Positions 7,867 to 17,305 of a DNA stretch of 29,944 nucleotides are shown piece by piece. This DNA is from an uncultured Blautia sp. (GTDB taxonomy: Bacteria; Bacillota; Clostridia; Lachnospirales; Lachnospiraceae): assembly GCA_934371915.1 (NCBI GenBank), contig CAKROE010000026.1:1-29944 (forward strand), read 5' to 3'. Both the position numbers and the translations under genes were made by a program. Under the pieces are notes generated by a model, which saw nothing but the letters and a program-made list of their open reading frames with translations, was not told the origin of the DNA and made no database searches. Position 1 is the first letter of the stretch; each line of letters begins with the position of its first letter.

Positions 7867-7960
7867 TAGAATTTCCAAAGAATTTTTTCCATATATATCT
7901 GCTTCATTTTTTATCAGAGATATAAAAATATTTTTATAACACATTCGTCCCAAAAGAGCT

Positions 7961-7966
7961 TATAAT
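7961..7966 (+). promoter_or_regulatory. -10 box of the alpha-glucosidase gene
   Basis: A perfect TATAAT lies 33 bp upstream of the ATG at 8000. The hexamer 17 bp further upstream (AACACA) is a poor -35, so an activator may be required. No clear cre (CcpA) site was seen. Confidence 0.5.
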
Positions 7967-7999
7967 AGACTCACGCTATAAACTGAGGAGGACTTTATT

Positions 8000-9667
8000 A
8001 TGGAAAGAAAATGGTGGCACGAAAAAGTTGCCTATCAGATTTATCCAAAGAGTTTTTATGACTCAAACGGTGACGGAATCGGGGATATCCCGGGAATTAT
8101 AGATAAATTAGACTATCTGAAAGATCTGGGTGTCGACATCGTATGGATTTCCCCATGCTACCCGTCTCCTTTTGCCGATCAGGGTTATGACATCTCTGAT
8201 TACTACAACATCAACCCTGTTTTCGGAACACTGGAAGACATGGACCGCCTTCTTGCCGAAGCAAAAAAACGTGACATGTATATCCTTCTGGATCTCGTAG
8301 TAAACCACTGTTCTGACGAGCATGAGTGGTTCAAAAAAGCCTGCGAGGATCCGGACGGAAAATATGGTAATTTCTTCTACATTACCGACAAAAAAGAGGG
8401 CGAACTTCCATGCAACTGGCGCAGTTACTTCGGTGGCCCTGTCTGGGAAACTCTGCCGGGACATCCGGACAAACAGTATCTGCACGTTTTCCACAGGAAA
8501 CAGCCGGATCTGAACTGGGAAAACCCAGAAGTCCGCGAAGAAGTATACAAAAATATTAACTGGTGGCTGGATCGCGGTGTCAGCGGTTTCCGTATCGACG
8601 CAATCATTAATATCAAGAAGAAATTCCCATTTGCAGACTATCCGGTCGATCGTCCGGACGGCCTTTCCAGTATTCAGAATATGTTGAAAGAAGCTACCGG
8701 AATCGGTGAATTCTTAAGTGAAATGCAGGCGCGCACCTTTGGCCCGCACAATGCTTTTTCCGTAGGTGAAGTTTTTGATGAAAAAGACGAAGAACTTCCG
8801 GATTTCATCGGAGATGGCGGATATTTTTCCAGCATGTTTGACTTCTCCACGACCATTTTCGGAGGAAGCCCGAACGGCTGGTATGACCGCAAAACCATCA
8901 CTCCGGACGATTATAAGGAATGCTGTTTCCACTCCCAGCAGCGTGTCGGGGATATCGGTTATCTTTCCAATATTATAGAAAACCATGATGAACCGCGTGG
9001 TGTCAGCCACTACATCCCGGATGGAGACCTTTCTCTCCACAGTAAGAAACTGCTTGCAACAATGTATTTTATGCTCCGTGGACTGCCGTTTATCTATCAG
9101 GGGCAGGAAATCGGTATGGAAAATATGCACTTCCAGTCCATTGATCAGGTCGATGATATCAGCACGATCGACGAATATCATGTTGCCAAAAATGCCGGCT
9201 TAGACGAAAAAGAGGCACTGTCCTGCATCTCCAGATACAGCCGTGACAATGCCCGTACACCGGTTCAGTGGAACGACAGCGTCAATGCCGGATTTACCAG
9301 TGGAAATCCATGGCTTCCGCTCAACCCGAATTATAAAGAGATCAATGTAGCTTCACAGGAAAACGATCCGGATTCTCTTCTTTCTTTCTATAAAGAACTG
9401 ATTGCACTGCGTAAAAATCCGGAATATAAAGAAACCATTGTTTACGGCGAACTGATTCCTTATCTCGAAGAACAGCACAACCTGATGTCTTACTATCGTA
9501 AAGGAGACAAAACCCTCCTTGTGCTTGGCAATTTCCAGAAAGAGCCTCAGACTGTAAAACTGCCGTCTGCATGCCGCAAAGTTCTGCTTAACAATTATCC
9601 TGAGCTGAATGTCAATAATGGCTCTGTAATTCTTGATAATTACCAGGCGGTTGTAATCGAACTGTAA
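8000..9667 (+). CDS. GH13 subfamily 31 alpha-glucosidase (oligo-1,6-glucosidase-like)
   Basis: The 555-residue cytoplasmic enzyme is a glycoside hydrolase of the alpha-amylase clan with the (beta/alpha)8 barrel starting at WWHEKVAYQIYPKSFYDSNG. Catalytic regions are visible: DLVVNH (98-103), GFRIDAI with nucleophile D200, VGEVF with acid/base E257, and ENHDEPR with D330. It hydrolyses terminal alpha-glucosidic bonds in short malto- or isomalto-oligosaccharides. In GH13_31 the residue after the nucleophile is usually Val in alpha-1,6-specific enzymes and Ala or Thr in alpha-1,4-active ones; here it is Ala201, hinting at alpha-1,4 or broad specificity (inference). AGGAGG precedes the ATG. The gene stands alone with its own promoter and terminator; no transporter is adjacent. 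Trehalose-6-phosphate hydrolase is a less likely alternative. Confidence 0.88.
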   Translation: MERKWWHEKVAYQIYPKSFYDSNGDGIGDIPGIIDKLDYLKDLGVDIVWISPCYPSPFADQGYDISDYYNINPVFGTLEDMDRLLAEAKKRDMYILLDLVVNHCSDEHEWFKKACEDPDGKYGNFFYITDKKEGELPCNWRSYFGGPVWETLPGHPDKQYLHVFHRKQPDLNWENPEVREEVYKNINWWLDRGVSGFRIDAIINIKKKFPFADYPVDRPDGLSSIQNMLKEATGIGEFLSEMQARTFGPHNAFSVGEVFDEKDEELPDFIGDGGYFSSMFDFSTTIFGGSPNGWYDRKTITPDDYKECCFHSQQRVGDIGYLSNIIENHDEPRGVSHYIPDGDLSLHSKKLLATMYFMLRGLPFIYQGQEIGMENMHFQSIDQVDDISTIDEYHVAKNAGLDEKEALSCISRYSRDNARTPVQWNDSVNAGFTSGNPWLPLNPNYKEINVASQENDPDSLLSFYKELIALRKNPEYKETIVYGELIPYLEEQHNLMSYYRKGDKTLLVLGNFQKEPQTVKLPSACRKVLLNNYPELNVNNGSVILDNYQAVVIEL

Positions 9668-9700
9668 ACCAAATTTTCCGTTTATCTGATTTCATACAGT

Positions 9701-9778
9701 AAAAAGTCCCCACAGGGATATGTATACTGAAATTCTTCAAAGTTTCAGCAACTCATATCTTGTGGGGATTTCTTTATC
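9701..9778. terminator. Bidirectional terminator between convergent genes
   Basis: Arms AGTCCCCACA and TTGTGGGGATT enclose an inner pair GATATG/CATATC and a further AGTTTC pairing. A runs on the left and T runs on the right allow termination for both the glucosidase and the flavodiiron gene, whose stop codon follows directly. Confidence 0.75.
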
Positions 9779-10936
9779 TTATTTGCAGAGCTCTTCAGCC
9801 ATCTGATCAAGTTCTTTGATGTTTTCTTCACTTAAGGAAGACATGATCTTAACTGTGGTATCAAGCCATGTAATGTTTTTGCTCTTTTCGAATTCTGCTT
9901 TCATAACTTTGGCAGCATTCGGAGCCCAGCTTCCGTTCTCGATCAGACCGATCGTACGGTTCTGATAGTTTCTTTCTGTCAGATGGTCGATGTATGTTTT
10001 CATGAACGGGAAGATATCTGCATTGTAGGTAATTGTGGCAAGAACCAGTTTACCATAGCGGAATGCATCTTCAACAGCTTCTGCCATATCATCTCTTGCA
10101 AGATCAAATACGGAAACTTTCGGGCAGCCTTTCTCTTCCAGCTTCTGTGCCAGAACTTCTACGGCTTTCTTTGTATTTCCATAAACAGATGAATATGCGA
10201 TCACAACGCCCTCACTCTCAACTTTGTAAGAGGACCAGATGTCATATTTCTCAATGTAATGTCCCAGATTCTCAGTCAGGATCGGTCCATGCAGCGGGCA
10301 GATCGTCTGAATGTCCAGAGTTGCAGCGGCTTTGAGAAGCTTCTGTACCTGTGCACCGTATTTACCAACAATACCGATATAATAACGACGGGCTTCGCAA
10401 TCCCAGTCTTCCTCTACATCAAGCGCACCAAATTTACCAAATCCGTCTGCAGAAAACAGAACCTTGTCTGTGCTGTCATATGTAACCATAACTTCCGGCC
10501 AGTGAACCATCGGTGCAAATACAAATGTCAGGACATGTTTGCCCAGTGTCAGGCTCTCGCCATTGGCAACAACCAGTTTTTTGCCTTCCAGATCCATGCC
10601 TCTAAAGAAGTTTTCCATCATGGTAAAGGTCTTTGTATTTGCAACAACAGTGGTATCCGGATATGCTTTCATGAAGTTTTCGATGTTTGCCGCATGATCC
10701 GGCTCCATATGCTGTACAACCAGATAATCCGGTTTTGCTCCATCCAGGACTTTGGCAACATTTCCAAGCCATTCTTCTGTGAAGTTTGCATCTACCGTAT
10801 CCATAACTGCGATCTTTTCATCTTTGATCACATATGAGTTATAGGACATGCCATTTGGCACCTCATACTGTCCCTCAAACAGGTCGACCTGATGGTCATT
10901 TACACCTACATAATAAATATCATTTCCGATTTTCAT
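9779..10936 (-). CDS. Flavodiiron protein (A-type flavoprotein, O2/NO reductase)
   Basis: The 385-residue protein has an N-terminal metallo-beta-lactamase-like diiron domain and a C-terminal flavodoxin domain. Diiron ligands are visible: H76, E78, D80 and H81 in QHMEPDH, then H145, D164 and H216. The flavodoxin FMN loop is YSSVYGNTKK (248-257). Flavodiiron proteins reduce O2 to water or NO to N2O in the cytoplasm, protecting strict anaerobes; electrons usually come from rubredoxin or a related donor, not encoded nearby. Length is typical for class A. The ATG follows AAGGAGGTACATTGTTAAG, a somewhat long spacing. Which substrate dominates cannot be read from the sequence. Confidence 0.93.
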   Translation of the reverse strand: MKIGNDIYYVGVNDHQVDLFEGQYEVPNGMSYNSYVIKDEKIAVMDTVDANFTEEWLGNVAKVLDGAKPDYLVVQHMEPDHAANIENFMKAYPDTTVVANTKTFTMMENFFRGMDLEGKKLVVANGESLTLGKHVLTFVFAPMVHWPEVMVTYDSTDKVLFSADGFGKFGALDVEEDWDCEARRYYIGIVGKYGAQVQKLLKAAATLDIQTICPLHGPILTENLGHYIEKYDIWSSYKVESEGVVIAYSSVYGNTKKAVEVLAQKLEEKGCPKVSVFDLARDDMAEAVEDAFRYGKLVLATITYNADIFPFMKTYIDHLTERNYQNRTIGLIENGSWAPNAAKVMKAEFEKSKNITWLDTTVKIMSSLSEENIKELDQMAEELCK

Positions 10937-11003
10937 CTTAACAATGTACCTCCTTATTGATCCGGATTTTATGTTATTCTAAAACATTTTCATTTCTGTC
11001 CAC

Positions 11004-11032
11004 ATTATATCTGCTCCCTTACCCGAAATCAA
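11004..11032 (-). promoter_or_regulatory. Sigma-A promoter of the flavodiiron gene
   Basis: On the minus strand, TTGATT (complement of 11027-11032), a 17-bp spacer, and TATAAT (complement of 11004-11009). It lies between the flavodiiron gene and the upstream transporter gene, which points the same way, so the two are probably separate transcription units. Confidence 0.65.
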
Positions 11033-11046
11033 TAGGGACCTTTTTA

Positions 11047-11919
11047 TTATCGACATTTTATAACCTTCATGTTATAAACAAACATCCCCAGTGATGCAAG
11101 AATGATCAATCCATATCCTATGAAACTATAGCAATCCGGAATTTCACCAAACAGGAAAAATCCCAGAAGTGTCGCGAATATGATCTGCGAATAATCAAAA
11201 ATAGAAATCTTACCTGCCGGTGCATACGTATATGCTGCTGTGATCGTAAACTGACCGCCTGCTGCAAAAAGGCCCGCCATCAGAAGCGTCATAAGCTGTT
11301 TTCCTGTCATCGGAGTATAATCAAAAATCAGATACGGAAGCACAAACAGGCATGAAAATGCAGAAAAGTAAAATACAATGATCGGACCTTTTACTCCATG
11401 TGTTCCCAGCACACGCACCATTGTATATGCAATTCCTGCTCCAAGTCCTCCGCAGACTCCGATCAATGCCGGAATCAACGCTGCATTCTGAAATCCCGGT
11501 TTTACCACAAAAAGGCATCCGATAAATGCCAGCAGCACACAGGTTCCCTGCACCGGAGTGATCTTTTCTTTCAAAATCAGAAAAGAAAAAATAATTGCAA
11601 AAAACGGGGACAATTTGTTCAGGATCGAAGCATCGGCAACAAGCAGATGGTCGATCGCATAAAAGTTACAGAGGATTCCCAGTGTGCCGAACGCACAGCG
11701 AAGGAGCAGCGCACCCCAGTACTGTTTCTGCACCTTTGGTACAATATGATTTTTGCCTAAAATGATCGCTGCAAAAATTGCTGCCACCAGATTACGGAAA
11801 AAGCTTTTCTGAATGGATGGCAGATCTCCCGCCAGACGCACACTGACATTCATGCATGCAAAGAAAAATGCCGACAGAATGATCATAAGCATTCCTTTTA
11901 TATAATTTTCCTGTTTCAT
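11047..11919 (-). CDS. EamA/DMT-superfamily transporter
   Basis: The 290-residue protein consists of ten predicted membrane helices arranged as two EamA repeats. Repeat 1 runs from MLMIILSAFFFACMNVSVRLA to LAFIGCLFVVKPG and repeat 2 from ALIPALIGVCGGLGAGIAYT to the C-terminus. The conserved end-of-repeat motif LLVADASILNKLSPFFAIIFSFLILKE is clear. Members of the drug/metabolite transporter superfamily export small metabolites or amino acids; the substrate here cannot be inferred. GGTGAAATAGAA precedes the ATG. The stop codon is about 110 bp before the flavodiiron gene start. Confidence 0.88.
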   Translation of the reverse strand: MKQENYIKGMLMIILSAFFFACMNVSVRLAGDLPSIQKSFFRNLVAAIFAAIILGKNHIVPKVQKQYWGALLLRCAFGTLGILCNFYAIDHLLVADASILNKLSPFFAIIFSFLILKEKITPVQGTCVLLAFIGCLFVVKPGFQNAALIPALIGVCGGLGAGIAYTMVRVLGTHGVKGPIIVFYFSAFSCLFVLPYLIFDYTPMTGKQLMTLLMAGLFAAGGQFTITAAYTYAPAGKISIFDYSQIIFATLLGFFLFGEIPDCYSFIGYGLIILASLGMFVYNMKVIKCR

Positions 11920-12144
11920 TTCTATTTCACCAAGCCTCTCATTATTTCTTCCTGTTTATCATATCACTAACTGCCGATGTGATACAAGCAGGATTCCTTT
12001 TGAATGAATTAAGGAAATCTACTTTTCTGTAATTTTATATAGCGATTTCGATATTTTTCGGTTATAATGATATTCGAATACACACTTAAAGAGACGCGGT
12101 ACCATGCTACAATAATAAAGTTGTCTCAGAACGGAGGAGAAATT

Positions 12145-12750
12145 ATGGAAATTGTCTGTTTAGACCTTGAAGGCGTACTGGTTCCTGAAATCTGGATCGC
12201 ATTTGCAGAAGAAACCGGTATCCCGGAATTAAAAAGAACAACAAGAGATGAGCCGGACTACGATAAACTAATGAAATACCGTCTCAATATTTTGAAAGAA
12301 CATGGCCTTGGACTTAAGGAGATTCAGGAAACCATTTCCAAAATCGATCCGATCCCGGGCGCCAGAGAATTTCTGGACAAGCTCCGCGAACTGACTCAGG
12401 TCATCATCATCAGTGATACATTTTCACAGTTTGCCGGACCTCTGATGAAAAAACTCGGTTATCCGACTATCTTCTGCAACTCTCTCGTAGTCGCAGACAA
12501 CGGCGAGATCACAGACTTTAAAATGCGCTGTGAAAAATCCAAATACACAACCGTAAAAGCACTGCAGTCCATTGGATATGATACCATTGCAAGCGGTGAC
12601 AGCCACAATGACCTCGGCATGATCCAGGCAAGCAAGGCAGGATTTCTCTTTAAGAGCACTGATGCGATCAAAGCCGAATATCCTGAAATTCCGGCATATG
12701 AAACATACGACGAACTTTATGACGCAATCAAAAAAGTAATCGAGGGTTAA
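12145..12750 (+). CDS. thrH: ThrH-like phosphoserine phosphatase / homoserine phosphotransferase
   Basis: The 201-residue HAD-family protein starts MEIVCLDLEGVLVPEIWIAF, the DxE variant of HAD motif I (D7, E9) characteristic of ThrH. Motif II is IIISDTFSQF, and motif III/IV is SGDSHNDLGMI. ThrH of Pseudomonas dephosphorylates phosphoserine and can transfer the phosphate to homoserine, linking serine and threonine metabolism; length (about 205 residues) agrees. The ATG at 12145 has GGAGGAGAAATT upstream and is preferred to the longer frame from 12067, which would overlap the TATAAT at 12063-12068. Whether this homologue has the phosphotransferase activity is not visible. Confidence 0.88.
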   Translation: MEIVCLDLEGVLVPEIWIAFAEETGIPELKRTTRDEPDYDKLMKYRLNILKEHGLGLKEIQETISKIDPIPGAREFLDKLRELTQVIIISDTFSQFAGPLMKKLGYPTIFCNSLVVADNGEITDFKMRCEKSKYTTVKALQSIGYDTIASGDSHNDLGMIQASKAGFLFKSTDAIKAEYPEIPAYETYDELYDAIKKVIEG

Positions 12751-12768
12751 TCCCCCGATTACTTTTTT
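12730..12768. terminator. Bidirectional terminator overlapping both stop codons
   Basis: Arms AAAAAAGTAATCG and CGATTACTTTTTT with an inner GGG/CCC pairing across TTAAT. The stem overlaps the last codons of thrH and of the convergent ABC transporter gene, a very compact convergent arrangement. Confidence 0.8.
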
Positions 12769-14507
12769 AATTCCTGTGTATGAACCAGTGATGCATATAC
12801 CCCTTCTTTTTGCATCAGTTCGTTGTGCGATCCTTTTTCAACAATCTGTCCCTGTTCGATAACCACGATGTCATCTGCACTCTTGACTGTAGAAAGTCTG
12901 TGGGCTATGATGATCGTCGTTCTTCCGACTGCAAGTTTCTCAAATGTTTCCTGGATTTTTGCCTCTGTCACACTGTCCAGCGCAGAAGTTGCCTCATCCA
13001 GAATCAGAATCGGCGGATTTTTCAGAAAAATACGTGCAATTGAAATTCTTTGTTTCTGTCCACCGGAAAGAAGCGCGCCTCTTTCTCCGACATTTGTATC
13101 AAATCCTTTCGGCATTTCCATAATATCGTCATAAATTTCTGCCATCTTTGCCGCCTGTATGATTTCATTCATTGTCGCATCGAGTTTTCCATAACGGATG
13201 TTCTCCGCAATACTGTCTGCAAAAAGGAAAACTTCCTGCTGCACAACACCGATATTTCTGTGCAGCGATTCCTGTGTAGCCTTTCTTACATCCATTCCAT
13301 CAATGGAAATACTTCCGTCAGTCACATCATAAAATCGCGGAATCAACTGACTGAGCGTAGTTTTTCCGCCACCGGAAGATCCTACAAACGCAATCGTCTC
13401 ACCCGGTTTTATATGAAGGGAAACATCCTTAAGTACTGTCTGATCTCCCTCATAAGCAAATCCGACATGATCTATATCGATCTGTCCTCTGACATTCTGA
13501 AACTCCGTGGCATCCGGTGCATCCTTAAGTCCCGGTTCTGTCCGCATCAGTTCTACAAATCTGTGCAGACTGGCTGTTCCGTTCGCAATCAGTTCCACCG
13601 TCGTTGAAAGCTTACGTACCGGATTTACAAAAGTAGACACATACAAACTGAATGTGATCAGATCAATGATGTTCAACTGATCTGACATGATCAGTGCACC
13701 GCCGACCGCAATCACGATTGCTGAAAGAATACACATGAAAAATTCCATTACGGAATTAAACATTCCCATTGCCCGATAAAAATCCGCTTTTGAATCACGG
13801 TAGCTCAAATTTGCAGAATCAAATTTGTCGAGTTCTTTTTCCTCATTTGCAAAAGCTTTCGCCGTCCGAAGACCGGAAAGTCCGGATTCAAAATCCGTAT
13901 TGATCGCTGCCATCTCTTTTTTTACATTACGGGATGCATTCTGCATGGAAAAACGGCATTTCCACACGATCACAAGAAAAATCGGAATTGTCACTGCGAT
14001 CACCAGCGCCAGTTTCCACTGGATCGTAAACATAATGATCAGCGCACCAATGATCGTTACTGTTGAGATAAAAATATCTTCCGGTGCATGATGTGCAAAC
14101 TCCGTAATATCAAATAGTTCCGATGTGAGCCGACTCATTAACTGCCCCACGCGGGCATTGTCAAAATACGAATAACTCAGCTCCTGAATATGCTGAAATA
14201 AGTCTCGTCGAAAATCTGTTTCTATCCGGACACCAAACGTGTGTCCCCAGTAAGTAATAATATAGGTAAAAACAGACCGCAGAATGTATGCACAAAATAC
14301 GATTGCCATGACGGTCCAGAATGTTCTCCATGCATTATCCGGCAAAAGCTTATACATGCACCATCTGGAAATAAACGGAAACGCCAGATCGATCATCGCA
14401 ATTCCCAGTGCACATGCCATATCCAGGAAAAACAGTTTCCTGTGAGGTTTGAAATATGACAGAAATATCTGCATTTCACTTTTGTTTTTAAAATCTTTCC
14501 GATTCAT
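12759..14507 (-). CDS. ABC exporter half-transporter (permease-ATPase fusion)
   Basis: The 582-residue protein has an N-terminal six-helix exporter domain (about 20-310) and a C-terminal nucleotide-binding domain with Walker A GSSGGGKTT (376-384), Q-loop VQQEVFLFADSIAENIRYG, signature LSGGQKQR, Walker B ILILDEATSALD, and the switch histidine in IIAHRLST. This is the MsbA/LmrA/BmrA type, a homodimeric exporter of lipids, drugs or peptides; the substrate is unknown. The ATG at 14505-14507 is preferred because GGGAGA precedes it and a TATAAT (complement of 14558-14563) lies upstream; the longer frame start at 14552 would begin almost at the transcript start. It stands alone, with no partner half-transporter. 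Confidence 0.9.
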   Translation of the reverse strand: MNRKDFKNKSEMQIFLSYFKPHRKLFFLDMACALGIAMIDLAFPFISRWCMYKLLPDNAWRTFWTVMAIVFCAYILRSVFTYIITYWGHTFGVRIETDFRRDLFQHIQELSYSYFDNARVGQLMSRLTSELFDITEFAHHAPEDIFISTVTIIGALIIMFTIQWKLALVIAVTIPIFLVIVWKCRFSMQNASRNVKKEMAAINTDFESGLSGLRTAKAFANEEKELDKFDSANLSYRDSKADFYRAMGMFNSVMEFFMCILSAIVIAVGGALIMSDQLNIIDLITFSLYVSTFVNPVRKLSTTVELIANGTASLHRFVELMRTEPGLKDAPDATEFQNVRGQIDIDHVGFAYEGDQTVLKDVSLHIKPGETIAFVGSSGGGKTTLSQLIPRFYDVTDGSISIDGMDVRKATQESLHRNIGVVQQEVFLFADSIAENIRYGKLDATMNEIIQAAKMAEIYDDIMEMPKGFDTNVGERGALLSGGQKQRISIARIFLKNPPILILDEATSALDSVTEAKIQETFEKLAVGRTTIIIAHRLSTVKSADDIVVIEQGQIVEKGSHNELMQKEGVYASLVHTQELKK

Positions 14508-14712
14508 TGTTTTCTCCCATCTTTTATTTTCTGTTGTTTCATTTAATTTCATTTGAAATTATACTTTAGTACTCTACTCCTGCCGCTTCCGTAAAAAATC
14601 GTCCTGAGAATTGAACTTTTTTTCATATTGATTTCACTCACTTTCTGACACTCATCTTAGCACAAATAGTAAGTCAAATGCAATATCGCGGATTTCTTAA
14701 ACACGCAAACGA

Positions 14713-14735
14713 GGCAGGAACCGTATGATCCTGCC
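14713..14735 (-). terminator. Hairpin after the LAL regulator gene, possible terminator
   Basis: A perfect 7-bp stem GGCAGGA/TCCTGCC lies 28 nt after the regulator's stop codon. The T run on the minus strand (TCGTTTG) is poor, so termination is uncertain. Confidence 0.4.
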
Positions 14736-14762
14736 CTTTCATGCTTATTATTTTGTTTTCAC

Positions 14763-17114
14763 TCAGATCAGTTTGCGCCTCCTCGCTTCCGCGATTGCTG
14801 CTGTTTTATTTTTAACGCCTAATTTACGGTATGTTTCCCGGCAGTGGTATTTCACCGTCGCTTCCGAAAGTTTCATGCTTTGGGCTATAGCCGCTGACGC
14901 CATGCCTTCTGCCTGTAATTTCAGTATTTTGACTGCATTGGTACTTAAAGAGATCTGCTCTTCTACTTCTTCCATAAGATAAGATGGATATGCTTCTGCC
15001 ATCTGCCGGCATTCTGTCAGAACCTGATTTTTGTACTCTGCATCCTGCCAGATAAATTTTTCTTTTTCAAACATCTGCATCAGCACCAAACCTTCTCTGG
15101 TCAGAACCCGTACGAAATGGTACTCTTCTGCCCTGCTTATGCACTCCTGCAGCGTTTCTTTCCACGCTGGCTGATTCATCCGGTATTGTACGATTGCCAG
15201 AAGAAGCGTTGCTTCCATATATATGTAAGTTCGTTTCATCAGCTTTGCATAATACAGAATCTGCTGAATCAGACAATACGCAGCCTGATACTGCCCCCTC
15301 TGTATGTAGATTCTTACTTTCGTCAGATAACGGAAACGATCCATGGTACAAAATTCTCTGCTCTCATCCGGTGCCTGTGCCATCCAGTCTGCCACATCTT
15401 TTCCCATGTATAAATGCACACGGCATAAAAAAGTATCTATATTAGGAAGCAGATTCGGTGCATCTTTCCTTGCCCGTTCCCGAAAACTCAGCAACGTTTT
15501 TTCTGCACCTTCTGCATCTCTGTTTAAAACAGAAAGCCATGCAAGCAGACCAACACCGACAAAAAACAGTTCCAACTTGCCGCCGCTGTCTGTCTCCATT
15601 TTTCCTTTTTCTGCAAGCGAAAAAATCTCAAAAATATCCTGTCCCTTTTCCAGATAACTTTCTGCAAGTGCCATCGGAACAAGACCTTTGCCATATTTGC
15701 CAAGAACAAATGCTACCGGTATGCCGATCCCTCGCGCAAGTTCTTTGTCATGTTTGCTCCATTCACAGAAATCTTTTCCTCCATTCATCAGAGACGGAAG
15801 ATTACTCGTAACAGAAAACTCCGGAAGTACTGCTTTTCGGTCACGCAGTAACAGATCCGCATTCTTGAAAATATCGATCAGTCCGGTACTTCCCGTATGT
15901 GGCAATGCAATTTTCAGATAAAGAAGGCGGCTTCTTGCCTCCCGCTTCTCGCTTCCCGTATGTTCCTCTGCATATTTTTCCAATGCGTGATACCAACGAT
16001 CGCTTTCTTCGATATTCATCAACATTGACTGCAGTAAACTGAGCCCCGCCATAAGAACAGGACTGTTTTCCACAATATTGTCCGGAAGTTCCAGATAATA
16101 TCTGCGAAGCTCAAAGTAATGCCCGCTGGAAGGATTTTTTCTTGCATTTGCAGTCAGAAGTCTTGAAATGCTATCCATATCATTATATTTTTCATACATA
16201 TCAAGTGCTTCCGGGATCTGGTCGTTAATCTCATAATATAACCCTGCACTGTAATATAGACGCTCGATCTGTTCTGCGGTTTTGCGTCTGCGAAGTCTCT
16301 GCTGCATAGATTTACGCATCGGCCAGCGGCATCTCCAGATTCCGTTTGTACCACATATTTCAAAGAAATTTCCTGTTTCTTCAGCCTGTGAGATCAACTT
16401 TTCTACATCACGCCTGCCGGTCAGCATTGCTGCAAGCTGAACTGTAAATTCTTCTACGACTGAAACATCCATAAAAAATTCCTGAAGCTGCAGATCCCAC
16501 TGATCATATACATGAACCTCCAGATAATCCCACTGACGCTTAATCGTCCGCTCCAGATTACAGTTTTCCATGACATAAAAGAACAGCGACAATGGATTTC
16601 CGCCACCTATACTCCATGCTTCCTGATGTTGTTCATGCGGAAGTTCAAGTCCGAACTGCTCTATGTATGCAATCTGCTCATCAAGAGAAAAAAGAAAATC
16701 TTCTTCTTCGATTTCTACAAAGATATATTTTGCGCGAAGTGGCAGCAGCCAGCGAGGGAACGGACACCGTGAAATCAGGATCAGCCATATGTCTTCTCTG
16801 CCGAGCAGTTCTTTTATTTTTTCAAAATAAGCTTCTTTTTGGGAAGAATCTGCAAGTGACTGGAGATCATCAATCACAACAGTGTGCTCAGTAGTTTTCT
16901 TTTCTATATTGATCTCATCTGCAAGAATCGTTGTCGCGCTGTAATAACTGCATTTCTTCATATTAACATTATTTAAGATCAATGCAGTTTTACCAATACC
17001 GGTCACGCCATAAAGATAAAGTGGAGTATGAAATTTCCGGGCTGAACGGAATTTATTCCCTGCTTTTTTCGGGCATATATAGGTTTCGCTTACAGATTTA
17101 ATGTTTTTCTTCAT
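14763..17114 (-). CDS. MalT/LAL-type LuxR-family transcriptional regulator
   Basis: The 783-residue protein has an N-terminal STAND-type ATPase with Walker A GVTGIGKTA (36-44) and Walker B TVVIDDL (78-84), a long helical TPR-like middle, and a C-terminal LuxR helix-turn-helix (LSTNAVKILKLQAEGMASAA through IAQSMKLSEATVKYHCRETY). This is the MalT/LAL architecture: ATP and an inducer drive oligomerisation and promoter activation. The target is unknown; no sugar-uptake operon is adjacent, the neighbours being an ABC exporter (downstream, same strand) and hsp20 genes. AGGAGGGGAGT precedes the ATG, and TACAAT lies further upstream as a probable -10. The central region has no recognisable sensor domain, so the ligand cannot be guessed. 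Confidence 0.87.
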   Translation of the reverse strand: MKKNIKSVSETYICPKKAGNKFRSARKFHTPLYLYGVTGIGKTALILNNVNMKKCSYYSATTILADEINIEKKTTEHTVVIDDLQSLADSSQKEAYFEKIKELLGREDIWLILISRCPFPRWLLPLRAKYIFVEIEEEDFLFSLDEQIAYIEQFGLELPHEQHQEAWSIGGGNPLSLFFYVMENCNLERTIKRQWDYLEVHVYDQWDLQLQEFFMDVSVVEEFTVQLAAMLTGRRDVEKLISQAEETGNFFEICGTNGIWRCRWPMRKSMQQRLRRRKTAEQIERLYYSAGLYYEINDQIPEALDMYEKYNDMDSISRLLTANARKNPSSGHYFELRRYYLELPDNIVENSPVLMAGLSLLQSMLMNIEESDRWYHALEKYAEEHTGSEKREARSRLLYLKIALPHTGSTGLIDIFKNADLLLRDRKAVLPEFSVTSNLPSLMNGGKDFCEWSKHDKELARGIGIPVAFVLGKYGKGLVPMALAESYLEKGQDIFEIFSLAEKGKMETDSGGKLELFFVGVGLLAWLSVLNRDAEGAEKTLLSFRERARKDAPNLLPNIDTFLCRVHLYMGKDVADWMAQAPDESREFCTMDRFRYLTKVRIYIQRGQYQAAYCLIQQILYYAKLMKRTYIYMEATLLLAIVQYRMNQPAWKETLQECISRAEEYHFVRVLTREGLVLMQMFEKEKFIWQDAEYKNQVLTECRQMAEAYPSYLMEEVEEQISLSTNAVKILKLQAEGMASAAIAQSMKLSEATVKYHCRETYRKLGVKNKTAAIAEARRRKLI

Positions 17115-17184
17115 ACTCCCCTCCTCTTGATTTTCAGATTTTGTGTAGTGTATCTTTATTGTAGCAGAGTATTTTTCTTTATGG

Positions 17185-17214
17185 AACTATCCGAAAGGAT
17201 AGTTTTTTGTTTTT
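17185..17214 (+). terminator. Orphan plus-strand intrinsic terminator
   Basis: AACTATCC, a GAAA tetraloop, GGATAGTT and a T-rich tail form a classic rho-independent terminator on the plus strand. No plus-strand gene precedes it, since the regulator at 14763-17114 reads the other way. It may end an antisense or small RNA. Confidence 0.55.
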
Positions 17215-17244
17215 ACATGATTATGATGACAGCTTTTTATTACA

Positions 17245-17276
17245 CAAAAAAAGCCGGGATCCTTACGGATCCCGGA
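17245..17276 (-). terminator. Terminator of the hsp20 operon
   Basis: On the minus strand CCGGGATCC, loop GTAA, GGATCCCGG, then CTTTTTTT, 30 nt downstream of the second hsp20 stop codon. Confidence 0.85.
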
Positions 17277-17305
17277 CATATATGGGGAGAATAAGCATTG
17301 GAAGG

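Noticed and set aside
8000..9667. Trehalose-6-phosphate hydrolase for the GH13 gene
   Set aside because: No phosphotransferase or TreR gene is adjacent and the sequence fits general GH13_31 alpha-glucosidases; specificity cannot be set from sequence alone.
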